Notes: generated by a model from the sequence alone, not told the origin. 64,000 bases of DNA from JANXLO01 sp038231295 (GCA_038231295.1 JBBRLP010000002.1:62001-126000); one strand, 5' to 3'. Shown: positions 50,779 through 59,382, counted from the first letter of the stretch. Translations and numbers: made by a program.

Positions 50779-51297
50779 CTATTTCGTCAGTTGCTTCAGT
50801 TTCGCGAGGATTGCAGGCACATCATCCGGGTTGGCGACGTACTTGCCCGTTTTATCGAGGATGACATTGGAGGGGATGCCGCTAAAGCCGAATTTCCCGA
50901 TAACCTTGCCCTCCTCGTCGGAGAGTATGGGGTAGGTCACGCCGTGCTGTTTGCGGAACGCTTTTATTTTGACAAACGGGTTCGGAACGCCCTCCTCCAG
51001 GGAGAGCGAAAGAACCTGAACATTGTGGGTCTTGAACTTCTGCCAGACCTCTTTCTCTAAATGAGGAGCCTCCTCATTGCAGCCCCCTCACCAGGTGGCG
51101 AAGAAGTTCAGGACGACAATTTTGCCCTTGTAGTCCGATAGTTTGACGGTCTTGCCCTGATCGCTCTTGAACGCAAAATCGGTGACCTTGTCGCCGATTT
51201 TGTAGTTTCCCCGCCCGCCCGCCAGACCATAATGGGTGGTGAGCGAGAGCGCCAGAACGAACAGGACCGCCGAAGCGAGCAGTGATCGTTTCGTCAT
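50779..51297 (-). CDS. Probable selenocysteine-containing TlpA-like thioredoxin (UGA at codon 70)
   Basis: From ATG 51297 (AGGAG about 10 bases upstream) the frame meets TGA at 51088-51090 and then stays open for 102 codons to TAG at 50779-50781. Read through, it is a 172-residue exported TlpA/ResA-like protein. It has a signal segment ('SLLASAVLFVLALSLTTHYG'), 'KIGDKVTDFAFKSDQGKTVK', 'KGKIVVLNFFATW-U-GGC' and the cis-Pro strand 'FGFSGIPSNVILDKTGKYV'. The UGA is exactly where the first Cys of W-C-x-x-C stands, so selenocysteine is the simplest reading. An 8-bp hairpin begins 9 bases after the UGA. A nonsense mutation of TGC/TGT is the alternative. The reading frame after the UGA is fully conserved in style. 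No sel genes lie in the window. Confidence 0.85.
51060..51090 (-). promoter_or_regulatory. Candidate bacterial SECIS hairpin after the in-frame UGA
   Basis: On the minus strand: UGA (51088-51090), nine bases GGGGGCTGC, then AATGAGGA, loop GGC and TCCTCATT, a perfect 8-bp stem. The loop with G residues lies about 18 bases after the UGA, within the spacing known for bacterial SECIS elements, where SelB binds. Confidence 0.7.
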
Positions 51298-51383
51298 CTC
51301 TATTTTCTCCTGATCGTACCGGAAGGCGGCATTAGCAGCCTCTTCCACAGATAGTGTATCTCATTTTCCTCTGCGCCGTCAAC

Positions 51384-51419
51384 AAAAATGCAGCCCTCTG
51401 CTGGAGAACAGAGGGCAGC
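51384..51419 (-). terminator. Terminator of the pseudopilin-lipoprotein unit
   Basis: On the minus strand GCTGCCCTCTG (51409-51419) and CAGAGGGCTGC (51390-51400) pair at 10 of 11 positions around an 8-base loop, followed by A and five T (51384-51388). Confidence 0.7.
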
Positions 51420-51459
51420 AACATGCTGTATCAGGAATCACACAGCGCACACACCGAGG

Positions 51460-51696
51460 CTATCTGCCCCCTCCCGGAACCGGACCGGGATTGGGCATGG
51501 TGCCAGCAGGTGTCGTGACGCTGCCGCCCGATTTTTTGAGAGTGGGATCACTCTCAATCGCCTTTTGCATTTGCGATTCGCCTTCCTTCTGTTTGGCAGT
51601 CTGGTCTCCGGATGGGGCGTCTCCATCCTTGCCTCCGCAGCCCGCAAGCACTGTTACCAGGAAGCACAAACTCAATGCGATAGTCACACGCTTCAT
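51460..51696 (-). CDS. Small secreted lipoprotein
   Basis: The 78-residue product has a lipoprotein signal 'RVTIALSLCFLVTVLAGC' with lipobox LAGC, then a short charged, Gly/Pro-ending tail. GAGGGGAG lies 8 bases before ATG 51696; ATG 51702 is also possible. It directly follows the pseudopilin gene and is probably co-transcribed. Function unknown. Confidence 0.7.
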   Translation of the reverse strand: MKRVTIALSLCFLVTVLAGCGGKDGDAPSGDQTAKQKEGESQMQKAIESDPTLKKSGGSVTTPAGTMPNPGPVPGGGR

Positions 51697-51713
51697 TGAC
51701 ATGGCTCCCCTCA

Positions 51714-52514
51714 TTATCCGTCCACATCCGGGTTGTAGTACGCTTTATACTGACCGAAATTGGTGCCGGGTTTGTTTGGGGAGGTTCCATCCTGAGAGAT
51801 GAAGCGGTTGGCAACACGACCCGGCTGAATGAACGCGGAGTGTCCATCGGTGAAGGTGTAGTTCGCTCCATTGGTGTGGACAGCTTTAACGCTGGCATCG
51901 TAGTGCGTTCCGCCATAAGGCCAGGGCTGCGTTGCAGGCAGAGCGCCCGTGACGTAGTAGAGATTGTTCGTTCCGGCGAGCTGACAGCAGGCGAACGTGC
52001 GCTGCGGCGGGACTGTCCAGACGAGATTGTCGCTCAGGTCACACGCGGAGCGTCGAATGGTGTTCGTCTCCAGCGGATCGGTGACATCGGTAATGGCTCC
52101 GAATGCCTCTGTCACGAGGATTGTCGAAGCAGGGGTCTTGAGGGAGGCCAACGGATAGAAGAGAGGACGGTAGTTGATGGCGTACGAGACGGGAACGACG
52201 GTGACGTTGTTTACTTTGGTAGCCTGGTTCGGGTCGTTGGGACACTTGAACAGTTGCGAGTTTTTGACATACGGATACATCTGCCCCGCCCATCCGATTC
52301 CAGCGAAGCCCGGGCCGGAGGGAAACTGTTCGTCATAGTCCTGCGTGTACATAAGCTGCCCCAAACCGATCTGTTTCATGTTGGAAAGGCAGGAGATGGC
52401 TCGTGCCTTCTCGCGTGCCTGCGCGAACACCGGAAACAGAATTGCTGCGAGAATCGCGATTATCGCGATCACGACGAGCAACTCAATGAGGGTGAAACCT
52501 TTTCGAGCCATCAT
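51714..52514 (-). CDS. DUF1559-type pseudopilin (prepilin-like secreted protein)
   Basis: The 266-residue product has a short leader and the prepilin site 'RKGFTLIELLVVIAIIAILA', then 'FPVFAQAREKARAISCLSNM' and 'KQIGLGQLMYTQDYDEQFP', typical of the many pseudopilin-like proteins of Planctomycetes and Armatimonadota. The later part has 'HTNGANYTFTDGHSAF', the H-x-G-x-x-x-x-x-x-DGH segment of this family. It would be processed by prepilin peptidase and could use the secretion system encoded at 1-9533, an inference. AAGGAG precedes the ATG pair 52514/52511. Confidence 0.88.
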   Translation of the reverse strand: MMARKGFTLIELLVVIAIIAILAAILFPVFAQAREKARAISCLSNMKQIGLGQLMYTQDYDEQFPSGPGFAGIGWAGQMYPYVKNSQLFKCPNDPNQATKVNNVTVVPVSYAINYRPLFYPLASLKTPASTILVTEAFGAITDVTDPLETNTIRRSACDLSDNLVWTVPPQRTFACCQLAGTNNLYYVTGALPATQPWPYGGTHYDASVKAVHTNGANYTFTDGHSAFIQPGRVANRFISQDGTSPNKPGTNFGQYKAYYNPDVDG

Positions 52515-52634
52515 CTTACTCCTTCGAACGTTCCGTTGCATGGATTTGCATCGGTGCTTATCCTGCATCCAGCGTCCCTGAAAAATCGGGCAGGGGCGAA
52601 TTGTAACAGGTAATATTGCTCTGCTGCCAATCTC

Positions 52635-52663
52635 ATTATAACGCAGAAAGCATCCTCTGTCAA
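52635..52663 (-). promoter_or_regulatory. Consensus sigma-70 promoter of the pseudopilin gene
   Basis: On the minus strand TTGACA (52658-52663), 17 bases, TATAAT (52635-52640), a perfect match at both hexamers, about 120 bases before the ATG. A 10-base direct repeat ATATTGCTCT lies on either side (52613-52622 and 52709-52718). Confidence 0.88.
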
Positions 52664-52744
52664 CTAAGTGCAGAATGGATGCCTGCTAGAAGGCAAGTTT
52701 TGCAAACGATATTGCTCTTAAAGGCAGATAAAGAGTGATCGCTC

Positions 52745-53266
52745 TCAGTGTGAGGGAGCTATGAGGCTGGACTGAATCTGATAGAGGAGCGCCTGATACG
52801 CAGGAGAATGGATGTTGTCCGCCCACATGACGAGGGCATTTTCGCCATTGTCGGTATAGTAGTTTTTGCGGAGCGCAGCCTGATAGAAACCGAACTTCTG
52901 GTAGAGGCGCTGCGCGGCGAGATTGTTCTGGCGCACTTCCAGTGTAGCGCGGGTGGCGCGGCGGCGGATACCCTCTGCCAGAAGCGCGATCAGCAACTGC
53001 TCCCCGATCTTGCGGCCCCGCAGCAGAGGGTCAACGGCCAGCGTGGTGATATGGGCCTCTTCCATGATGACCCAGACGCCGCCAAATCCGACAGTCTCCT
53101 CTTCAATGCGGGCAACGAGGTAACAGGCGGAACGGTTGGTCAGTTCGGTGGAGAAGGCCGAGGGCATCCAGGGGACGGGGAAACTGAGGCGGTCAATCCG
53201 CAGCACCGCCTCCATATCGGAGGCTCGCATGGCTTCGATGGTGATTGCTTCGACTCTGACAGTCAT
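52745..53266 (-). CDS. rimI: Ribosomal protein alanine N-acetyltransferase (RimI-like)
   Basis: The 173-residue GNAT enzyme has 'RIDRLSFPVPWMPSAFSTEL', the acetyl-CoA loop 'EAHITTLAVDPLLRGRKIGE' and the RimI C-terminal block 'QRLYQKFGFYQAALRKNYYT' with 'DNGENALVMW'. It acetylates the N-terminus of ribosomal protein S18 or related targets. It starts at ATG 53266 with GAGAGA upstream. The usual partners tsaB/tsaD are not adjacent. Confidence 0.9.
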   Translation of the reverse strand: MTVRVEAITIEAMRASDMEAVLRIDRLSFPVPWMPSAFSTELTNRSACYLVARIEEETVGFGGVWVIMEEAHITTLAVDPLLRGRKIGEQLLIALLAEGIRRRATRATLEVRQNNLAAQRLYQKFGFYQAALRKNYYTDNGENALVMWADNIHSPAYQALLYQIQSSLIAPSH

Positions 53267-53325
53267 CGTATCTCTCTATCGGAGTGGCATTACTTCTGGA
53301 GGTATAAGATACCCGGCAACCGAGG

Positions 53326-55038
53326 TCAATGTCCAGAGGAAGCGGGTGAACTCAGTGGAAGGAGATCGTCCGTTCCTGACTGCTCATCAAGAGCATGGGC
53401 CTCGGCCATTCTGCCATTTGCAAGATAGCATACCCGCAGACCTTCCTTCAAATTCCGGTTGTCAGGGGCGAGCAGGATCGCGAGCCGATAGTCCTCTACA
53501 GCCGCGTCGAAATGGCCGGATTGCTGGCGTGTCCAGGCGCGTTGTGGGAGAAGATAGCTCGCGTACATGTGCGGCTGATAGCGCAGGCCGGAATGACTCC
53601 AGAGATTTCTCTGTGAAGCCGGACTATCCACCGCCTTCACGAAATTCTCTCCCGGCGGCAGCTTCGGCAGCATCCCGCCCAGCACTCTATCGAACTGTTC
53701 ACTGGCGCGTGTCCACTGCCCCCGCGCCTCATAGAGGAAGGCCAGTCCATGATGCGCGGGCAGGTAATTAGGATCCCCGCTGATTTCAGCCCGCATCAAC
53801 GCCTCATTATCTTTCCAGTTCGACATATCCTTGAGAGTCAGCCCGCAATAGATCAGAATCACGACGACAACTCCCCCCTGAATGCACCGCTCCATCAGCA
53901 TCTTCCTCACGTAGAGGGTCAGAAGCGTGTCGAACAGCGAACCGAGCAGTCCCGTTGCCCCGACGAGCGGAATGGCTCCGCGATAGCAGGAAGCCAACTG
54001 TGAGGGAATCGGGATGAAATTGAGACAGGGGAACACCGTCAGCGTTGTCCAGAGCATCAGTACGCTCAGAGGGCGATTTGCGCGAAGCCGCCACAGAAGC
54101 GTGAGCCACACGGCAGCGACGGCATAACCGAATCCGGCAGTCAGGGTCTGCGGAGTGTCCCAGGGGCCGAGCGTGGCCTGGTGCATCGCGCCGACGGTCG
54201 GGAGGAAGAGCAGACGCTCGAAATAGGAGAGGGTTCTGCCGATCATCTCCAGATGCAGCCCTAAACTCCAGTGCGGATTCGGCACGGAATTCGGAGGAAC
54301 GATCTGCCGCGCCGCCAGAACATACGCCAGAATCGGCACGAGATAGACACTCAGCCAACCCCAGGCGGAACGAGGTAAGGGACCGCCGCGCACTCGCAGC
54401 AAAAGCGGGAAGAGCAGAAGCAGAGGAATACACTGCTCTTTCGTGAAGACCGCCCCTGCATATCCCACGAGCGAAAGCAATAGCCAACCCAATGCAGGCT
54501 GCTGACCGCTCGTTTCCCTTTCTTGCGGCACGAACGCCTTCAAGGCTCCAATGGCGAAGAGAAACAGAAATAGCAACGCCAGACTGTCGGTTCTGCCGCC
54601 GATAAATGTCGTCACGGTAACCTGGAGTGGATGCAGAGTGAAAAACAGCCCGGCGAGCAGAGCAGTACGCTCCTGACGAAACAGCAGATAAAAAAACCAG
54701 AAGCCAAGCAGTACGACGGCGGCGTGAAGCGCCAGGTTCTCCGCATGATAGAAGATCGTCTGTTCGGAGTGCAGGCGGTGACCTATAGCGAATGTGGCAG
54801 TGAAAAGCGGCCGGTAATAGAGCTGGAAAACAGGCCGCCGAAAACAGTCGAGAGGGCTATCCTGCCATCCGCGCTGGTCGGCGTTATGAATGAGATCGCT
54901 GTCGTCAATCACTTCATGGAAGTTCAGACAGCGCACCTGCTGCAGCAGTCCGATGAGCAGGATCATCAGGGCAAGCGTCTTATAGAGGGCAGACATCCGT
55001 TGTGAAGACACAGCGTTAAGAGGGGAAGTCAGGCTCAT
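53326..55038 (-). CDS. Multi-pass membrane protein with C-terminal TPR repeats (GT-C / TMTC-like)
   Basis: The 570-residue product has about ten membrane helices up to residue 390 and a TPR-type tail ('PAHHGLAFLYEARGQWTRAS', 'HFDAAVEDYRLAILLAPDNR'). The first outside loop has the acidic pair 'EVIDDSDLIHNADQRGW' and then 'RPVFQLYYRPLFTATFAIGH', resembling GT-C glycosyltransferases and the TMTC family, which glycosylate secreted proteins. Function is inferred from layout only. The first four bases overlap the small membrane gene upstream (ATGA). Confidence 0.7.
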   Translation of the reverse strand: MSLTSPLNAVSSQRMSALYKTLALMILLIGLLQQVRCLNFHEVIDDSDLIHNADQRGWQDSPLDCFRRPVFQLYYRPLFTATFAIGHRLHSEQTIFYHAENLALHAAVVLLGFWFFYLLFRQERTALLAGLFFTLHPLQVTVTTFIGGRTDSLALLFLFLFAIGALKAFVPQERETSGQQPALGWLLLSLVGYAGAVFTKEQCIPLLLLFPLLLRVRGGPLPRSAWGWLSVYLVPILAYVLAARQIVPPNSVPNPHWSLGLHLEMIGRTLSYFERLLFLPTVGAMHQATLGPWDTPQTLTAGFGYAVAAVWLTLLWRLRANRPLSVLMLWTTLTVFPCLNFIPIPSQLASCYRGAIPLVGATGLLGSLFDTLLTLYVRKMLMERCIQGGVVVVILIYCGLTLKDMSNWKDNEALMRAEISGDPNYLPAHHGLAFLYEARGQWTRASEQFDRVLGGMLPKLPPGENFVKAVDSPASQRNLWSHSGLRYQPHMYASYLLPQRAWTRQQSGHFDAAVEDYRLAILLAPDNRNLKEGLRVCYLANGRMAEAHALDEQSGTDDLLPLSSPASSGH

Positions 55039-55406
55039 TGCGAACTTTTTCCGTTGTCAGGAGGAGTGATACGGGTTTGAAGGGTCGTTATGTCGGGCAG
55101 CGAGTTGTCCGGCGGCAAAACTCGGCTAAGGCGATAGGCAACGAAAAGCCGCCAGATCAGGCCCAGTGCGAGAATACCGATGGGAACGAGCAAAATACTC
55201 AGCGTGACGAACTCCCAGGAGACCGGCACGAACTGTGTACGCAGGACGGACAGACCCAGCCCGCCCACAAGGACACCCAGCAGGCGGACGGTATTCCGCC
55301 GTGCCTGATAGTCTGAATGCGACGCGGGCGTTTTCTTTAAGCGCAGGCCCGCCAGAAGTAACAGCAGAAAAAAGAGGCCAAGCGAAGCGAGCTGAAAGGC
55401 GAACAC
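55035..55406 (-). CDS. Small three-helix membrane protein, unknown
   Basis: The 123-residue product has hydrophobic helices at about 3-22, 40-58 and 66-90 and a charged, Pro-rich tail. No family is recognised. It overlaps the downstream GT-C-like gene by 4 bases, so the two are probably translated together and may act together. Confidence 0.6.
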   Translation of the reverse strand: MFAFQLASLGLFFLLLLLAGLRLKKTPASHSDYQARRNTVRLLGVLVGGLGLSVLRTQFVPVSWEFVTLSILLVPIGILALGLIWRLFVAYRLSRVLPPDNSLPDITTLQTRITPPDNGKSSQ

Positions 55407-55432
55407 AACGGCACCTCCGGCCCCATCAGTGT

Positions 55433-56920
55433 TTAGACCCGTGCAGTGAAGGTCGCCAGTGGCAGGAATTCGGCATCCGGCGGCGCTTCCATCGGCCCGA
55501 AATGCGCCCCGCCTACCTCGCCAATCGCGCCATCGGAAGTCGGTTCCAGCAGACGCGCCCGAACCACCGTCCCAATGAGATGCGAACCGCCGGTGAACTG
55601 GACGCGGATATAGTTGCTCGTGTAGCCGCTCAGAAGGCAGGACGCTTCGGGCGCAGGCAGATGCGCTATCGGCTCATGATCGTCGTTCCCACTCGCATTT
55701 TCCGTCTCCAGCGGCAGGGATTTCTCGCGCCCCTCAACGAGGACTTCGAGTTCACGCCCCAGGTGCCGCCGGATGAACTGCGCCTGAGTCTCCCGGCAGG
55801 CGGCGGCGAGTTCGTGGCTTCGGCTCTCCTTTTCCGCCTCCGGGACCTGATCTTTGCGGTCGGCGGCGGGCGTATTGGGGCGCGGCGAGTAACGGAACAG
55901 GTGAGCGCGGGCATAGCCCACGCTCCGCACGACATGGAGTGTACTCTCGAACGCCTCTCGATCTTCCCCCGGAAACCCGACCATAATGTCGCTGGTGATG
56001 GCAAGGTCTGGAATCATCGCATAAGCGGTCTGACAGCGTTCCAGATAGAATGCCTGATCGTAGGGGCGGTTCATCGCCTTCAAGACGGCGCTGTCCCCGC
56101 TCTGGAGGGGGATGTGCAGATGACGGCACAATTTCGGCTCGGATGCGAACGCCGCGAGCAATTTGTCAGTCACCTGAGTCGGTTCGATGGAGGAGAGTCG
56201 AACGCGCTCTATGCCGGGAACCTGCGCCAGTTGAAGCAGCAGGTCGGCCAGATCGGTATGGATTTGAGTCCTATCCTGGGGCGTCATTCGTGGCAGGGTC
56301 GCTCCCGGAATCGCGGTGAACCCGTCCTGCCCGTAGGCTCCCACAAGAACCCCGGTAATCACAATCTCTTTGTACCCCTGCTCGACACGTCGTTCCACAT
56401 CCGCCACGACTTCTGCCACAGGGCGGGAGAGCATATATTTGCGTGTGTAGGGGATTGAACAAAACGCACAGAAGACGTTGCATCCGTCCTGGACTTTGAC
56501 GGTGGCGCGGGTTCGGCGCGGCGCGAGGCGACGGTCAGGAGACTCGCGGCGTCTCGCTTCGGCTTCCTGCGCCAGGTGCGGATACTCGTTGAGGACTCGG
56601 GAGAACGTCTGCAATTTGTGGTGGTTCGGCACCAGGAAAGACGCTTCCTCCACTGTCTCGCCTTTGATCTGCGCCATCTCGCCGTAGCAGCCCGTCATCA
56701 CCACGACGGCTTCTGGATTCTGCCGCGCTACTTTTCGCACCATCTGGCGCGACTTGCGTTCCGCCGCCTGTGTCACCGAGCAGGTGTTGATAACGTAGAC
56801 GTCCGCAGGCCGGTTGAACTCCGTAATGGCGAAGCCGCCCTCCTCGAAGTCATCGAGGATGCGCTGTGTCTCGTACTGATTCACCTTGCAGCCAAGAGTG
56901 ATGAATGCGGCGGTTGGCAC
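55433..56920 (-). CDS. mtaB: tRNA methylthiotransferase MtaB (t6A C2-methylthiotransferase)
   Basis: The 495-residue radical-SAM enzyme adds a methylthio group to t6A37 in tRNA. The N-terminal cluster domain has cysteines in 'ITLGCKVNQYETQ', 'VINTCSVT' and 'VMTGCYGE' (residues 11, 47, 78). The radical-SAM site is 'CNVFCAFCSIPYTRKYMLSR' (147, 151, 154). 'HLHIPLQSGDSAVLKAMNR' and 'DIMVGFPGEDREAFE' follow, then a TRAM-like end. The start is GTG 56920, with GGAAGGAAG 7-8 bases upstream. The frame is open to 57184 across the tRNA-Pro gene on the other strand, which is an artefact. Confidence 0.94.
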   Translation of the reverse strand: MPTAAFITLGCKVNQYETQRILDDFEEGGFAITEFNRPADVYVINTCSVTQAAERKSRQMVRKVARQNPEAVVVMTGCYGEMAQIKGETVEEASFLVPNHHKLQTFSRVLNEYPHLAQEAEARRRESPDRRLAPRRTRATVKVQDGCNVFCAFCSIPYTRKYMLSRPVAEVVADVERRVEQGYKEIVITGVLVGAYGQDGFTAIPGATLPRMTPQDRTQIHTDLADLLLQLAQVPGIERVRLSSIEPTQVTDKLLAAFASEPKLCRHLHIPLQSGDSAVLKAMNRPYDQAFYLERCQTAYAMIPDLAITSDIMVGFPGEDREAFESTLHVVRSVGYARAHLFRYSPRPNTPAADRKDQVPEAEKESRSHELAAACRETQAQFIRRHLGRELEVLVEGREKSLPLETENASGNDDHEPIAHLPAPEASCLLSGYTSNYIRVQFTGGSHLIGTVVRARLLEPTSDGAIGEVGGAHFGPMEAPPDAEFLPLATFTARV

Positions 56921-57044
56921 GAATAAACTTCCTTCCGAAGGCGATTGCGTTTGCTGACACAGTGTACCACGAACCGCCTTTTTCGTCAAAAGAATCACAC
57001 GCTGGCTGCGGCCTTCCGTGTTGGAATGATCTCCGCTGGATACC

Positions 57045-57073
57045 TTGACGAATCGCCGCCACCGTGCTATACT
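57045..57073 (+). promoter_or_regulatory. Promoter of tRNA-Pro
   Basis: TTGACG (57045-57050), 17 bases, TATACT (57068-57073), about 43 bases before the mature tRNA. Confidence 0.8.
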
Positions 57074-57115
57074 ACGGGTGTAAATTTCTGCAATTCGTGT
57101 GCGGAGATTCAGAGC

Positions 57116-57189
57116 CGGGGTGTGGCTCAGCTTGGTAGAGTGCACGGTTCGGGACCGTGAGGTCGCTGGTTCGAATCCAGTCACCCCGA
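57116..57189 (+). tRNA. tRNA-Pro(CGG)
   Basis: CGGGGTG (57116-57122) pairs with CACCCCG (57182-57188). The anticodon arm is CACGG-TTCGGGA-CCGTG, giving anticodon CGG for codon CCG. The T-loop is GGTTCGAATCC. Total length is 74 bases without a coded CCA. Confidence 0.96.
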
Positions 57190-57194
57190 TAGAA

Positions 57195-57237
57195 AGCGCA
57201 GGTCAGGATGAAACTTCATCCTGACCTGCGCTTTTTT
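57195..57237 (+). terminator. Rho-independent terminator of tRNA-Pro
   Basis: An 18-bp perfect inverted repeat, AGCGCAGGTCAGGATGAA (57195-57212) and TTCATCCTGACCTGCGCT (57215-57232), followed by a T-run (57232-57237). Confidence 0.92.
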
Positions 57238-57276
57238 GCTGTTCGTTCGACGAACAATATCTTGTGTCGAAAACTT

Positions 57277-58365
57277 TCAGGTCGGGTTCGTATCGAGCTG
57301 CGTTTCCCGGAGCGGGGCAGGGGAGACTCCCGATTGCGGGCTGGTGAATCGGCTAAGGTAGCTGCCGAAGAACCAGAGGCCAATCGCAATTCCTGCGACC
57401 GAGAGCGGGAGGAGAAGCAGCATCTGAAGCCGTTCGCACAGCAGTCCGACTCCGCCGGTCAGTATGCTCAGGAAATAGAGGCCAAAGACCGCCTGCTTGG
57501 GGGTTAGCCCGGAATAGACAAGGCGGTGCGAACTGTGGTCTTTGCCGCCCTGCGAAATGGCGCGGCCTTCGCGTTTGCGTCGGATAATGACGAGCAGGGT
57601 ATCGAAAATGGGCAGCGCCATGAGCAGTAGCGGGACTGTCAGGCTGGGCAGGGGAGAGGTAAGCGGGCGACAGACCCCGATGACCGTAAGGCCCGCGAGC
57701 ATGTAGCCAAGGAACATACTGCCGCAGTCTCCCATGAATATCCGCGCCGGGGTCGCAAAGCGGCAGTTGAAGAACAGAAAACCCAGACAGGAGGCGGACA
57801 GCAGGGCGCTGAGGAGGCCGTAGACCAGTTCGCCATGTAAGAAACTGTACGCCGCCAGTACCCCGCCGACGACTGCTGCTGTTCCGGCGGAGAGGCCGTT
57901 CATGTTATCGAGCAGGTTGAAGGCATTCGTCAGCGCGACCATCCAGAGTAGAACGGCAGGCAGGGCGATGATATAGACGGGCGAGGTGTGAGTGAGCGCC
58001 ATCCCGACAAGGAAAGGCGTAACGGCCATCACCTGGCCGAGCAGCTTGACCAGCGGGTTGAGAGGAACAGCATCATCGCGCACTCCCAGCGCGAAAAGAA
58101 AAATCCCTCCCGCGAACAGACCGAGTAGCTCATAGGAGTGCAGAAAGCGGTTTTGTGCGAGAACGCAGGCGCTTGTCAGCAGAAAACTGACGACAATCGC
58201 GACGCCGCCATAGAGGGCCGTCGGCGTGGCGTGCCATCGGTCGGCTTTCGGTTTCGCGACCAGACTGAATTTCTGCGCGACGATAATTACCACCTGTGTA
58301 AGCAGCGCGGAGAGAACGACCGCAAAAATCCAGAGCAGAGCCACGGGCGTGTGTGAAGGATTCAT
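57277..58365 (-). CDS. WecA/TagO-type undecaprenyl-phosphate sugar-1-phosphate transferase
   Basis: The 362-residue membrane protein has about ten helices and the family signatures 'DRWHATPTALYGGVAIV', 'LTNAFNLLDNMNGLSAGTAA' with the catalytic Asp cluster, 'ARIFMGDCGSMFLGYMLAG' and 'GRAISQGGKDHSSHRLVYSG' on the cytoplasmic loop. It moves a UDP-linked amino sugar phosphate onto undecaprenyl phosphate, the first membrane step of polysaccharide or teichoic-type synthesis. It lies end to end with the epimerase gene of the polysaccharide cluster. The exact sugar is unknown. Confidence 0.9.
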   Translation of the reverse strand: MNPSHTPVALLWIFAVVLSALLTQVVIIVAQKFSLVAKPKADRWHATPTALYGGVAIVVSFLLTSACVLAQNRFLHSYELLGLFAGGIFLFALGVRDDAVPLNPLVKLLGQVMAVTPFLVGMALTHTSPVYIIALPAVLLWMVALTNAFNLLDNMNGLSAGTAAVVGGVLAAYSFLHGELVYGLLSALLSASCLGFLFFNCRFATPARIFMGDCGSMFLGYMLAGLTVIGVCRPLTSPLPSLTVPLLLMALPIFDTLLVIIRRKREGRAISQGGKDHSSHRLVYSGLTPKQAVFGLYFLSILTGGVGLLCERLQMLLLLPLSVAGIAIGLWFFGSYLSRFTSPQSGVSPAPLRETQLDTNPT

Positions 58366-59382
58366 CTAGGAACTTCCCTCCGTCGCGAGAGAGGAATGGG
58401 GTTGCGTTTCCATATTCGCAGACGTTCGGAAATGCTGAATGACCCTCTCCAGGATTCCGTTGAGATCTACGGTTGGCCGATAACCGATATGGGCGTTAAT
58501 TTTAGAGATGTCCGGGGTGCGAAACTCCATGTCCTCGAAGTCCTTTCCGTAGACCTGCTCGAAGGGGATAACCCGAATCTCCGAAAGCGACCCTGTCTGT
58601 TTCTTGACAAGCCGGGCGAGGTCGAGAATGGTCACCTCTTCGCCGTTACCCACATTGAAAATCTCGCCGACGGCTGTCGGACAGCCCATCAGATCGGTGA
58701 TGGCGCGAACGGCATCTCCGACATAGGTAAACGAACGCGACTGTGTGCCGTCTCCATAGACGGTAATCGGTTCGCCGCGCAGAGCCGACTGGACGAAGCG
58801 GGGAACGACCATCCCGTACTGCCCTGTCTGGCGCGGCCCCACCGTGTTGAAGAAGCGCGTCACGACGACTTGCAGCCCACGCTCCCGGTGATACGCGAGC
58901 GCAAAAAACTCGTCAATCGCTTTGGCTCCGGCGTAGCTCCAGCGCCCGACCGTCGTAGGCCCGTAGATGCGTTCGTCCGTCTCTTTCAGAGGACGATTCA
59001 CCTTATGGCGGCCATATACCTCCGACGTCGAGGCAATCAGAACTTTTTTGTCATACCGGTGCGCGAGTTTGAGAATGAGTTCACTGGTGTGGAGGTTGAC
59101 TTCCAGCGTCCGCACGGGGCTTTCGACGACGCGCTGAACGCCGACAACGGCGGCTAGATGGTAGAGGTGGTCTGCGTTTTGCACGAGTTCGTCCATGACG
59201 GCTTCGTTCTGCGCTGACTCGTGGACGAAATGGAATCGGGGATGATCGAGCAGATGTACGATATTTGCCAGACTTCCTGTCGAGAGGTCATCCAGCGCGT
59301 AGACCTCATCGCCACGATCAATCAGCAGGTCGGCAAGGTGCGAACCGATGAACCCTGCTCCCCCTGTAATCAGCGCCTTCAT
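58366..59382 (-). CDS. NAD-dependent nucleotide-sugar epimerase/dehydratase
   Basis: The 338-residue extended SDR enzyme has 'MKALITGGAGFIGSHLADLL', 'ALDDLSTGSLANI', 'HLAAVVGVQRVVESP', 'LIASTSEVYGRHKVN' and catalytic 'YAGAKAIDEFFALAYHRE'. It resembles the UDP-glucuronate decarboxylase / UDP-sugar epimerase branch. The substrate cannot be fixed. Its start overlaps the end of the glycosyltransferase gene by four bases. Confidence 0.88.
   Translation of the reverse strand: MKALITGGAGFIGSHLADLLIDRGDEVYALDDLSTGSLANIVHLLDHPRFHFVHESAQNEAVMDELVQNADHLYHLAAVVGVQRVVESPVRTLEVNLHTSELILKLAHRYDKKVLIASTSEVYGRHKVNRPLKETDERIYGPTTVGRWSYAGAKAIDEFFALAYHRERGLQVVVTRFFNTVGPRQTGQYGMVVPRFVQSALRGEPITVYGDGTQSRSFTYVGDAVRAITDLMGCPTAVGEIFNVGNGEEVTILDLARLVKKQTGSLSEIRVIPFEQVYGKDFEDMEFRTPDISKINAHIGYRPTVDLNGILERVIQHFRTSANMETQPHSSLATEGSS

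Noticed and set aside
50779..51090. Treating the post-UGA region as a pseudogene fragment
   Set aside because: The UGA falls exactly on the redox Cys and the frame after it is intact with all fold features, so selenocysteine is the better reading. It remains the main alternative.
56921..57184. N-terminal extension of mtaB across the tRNA-Pro gene
   Set aside because: The extension is the antisense translation of tRNA-Pro and the terminator region, and GTG 56920 has its own ribosome site.
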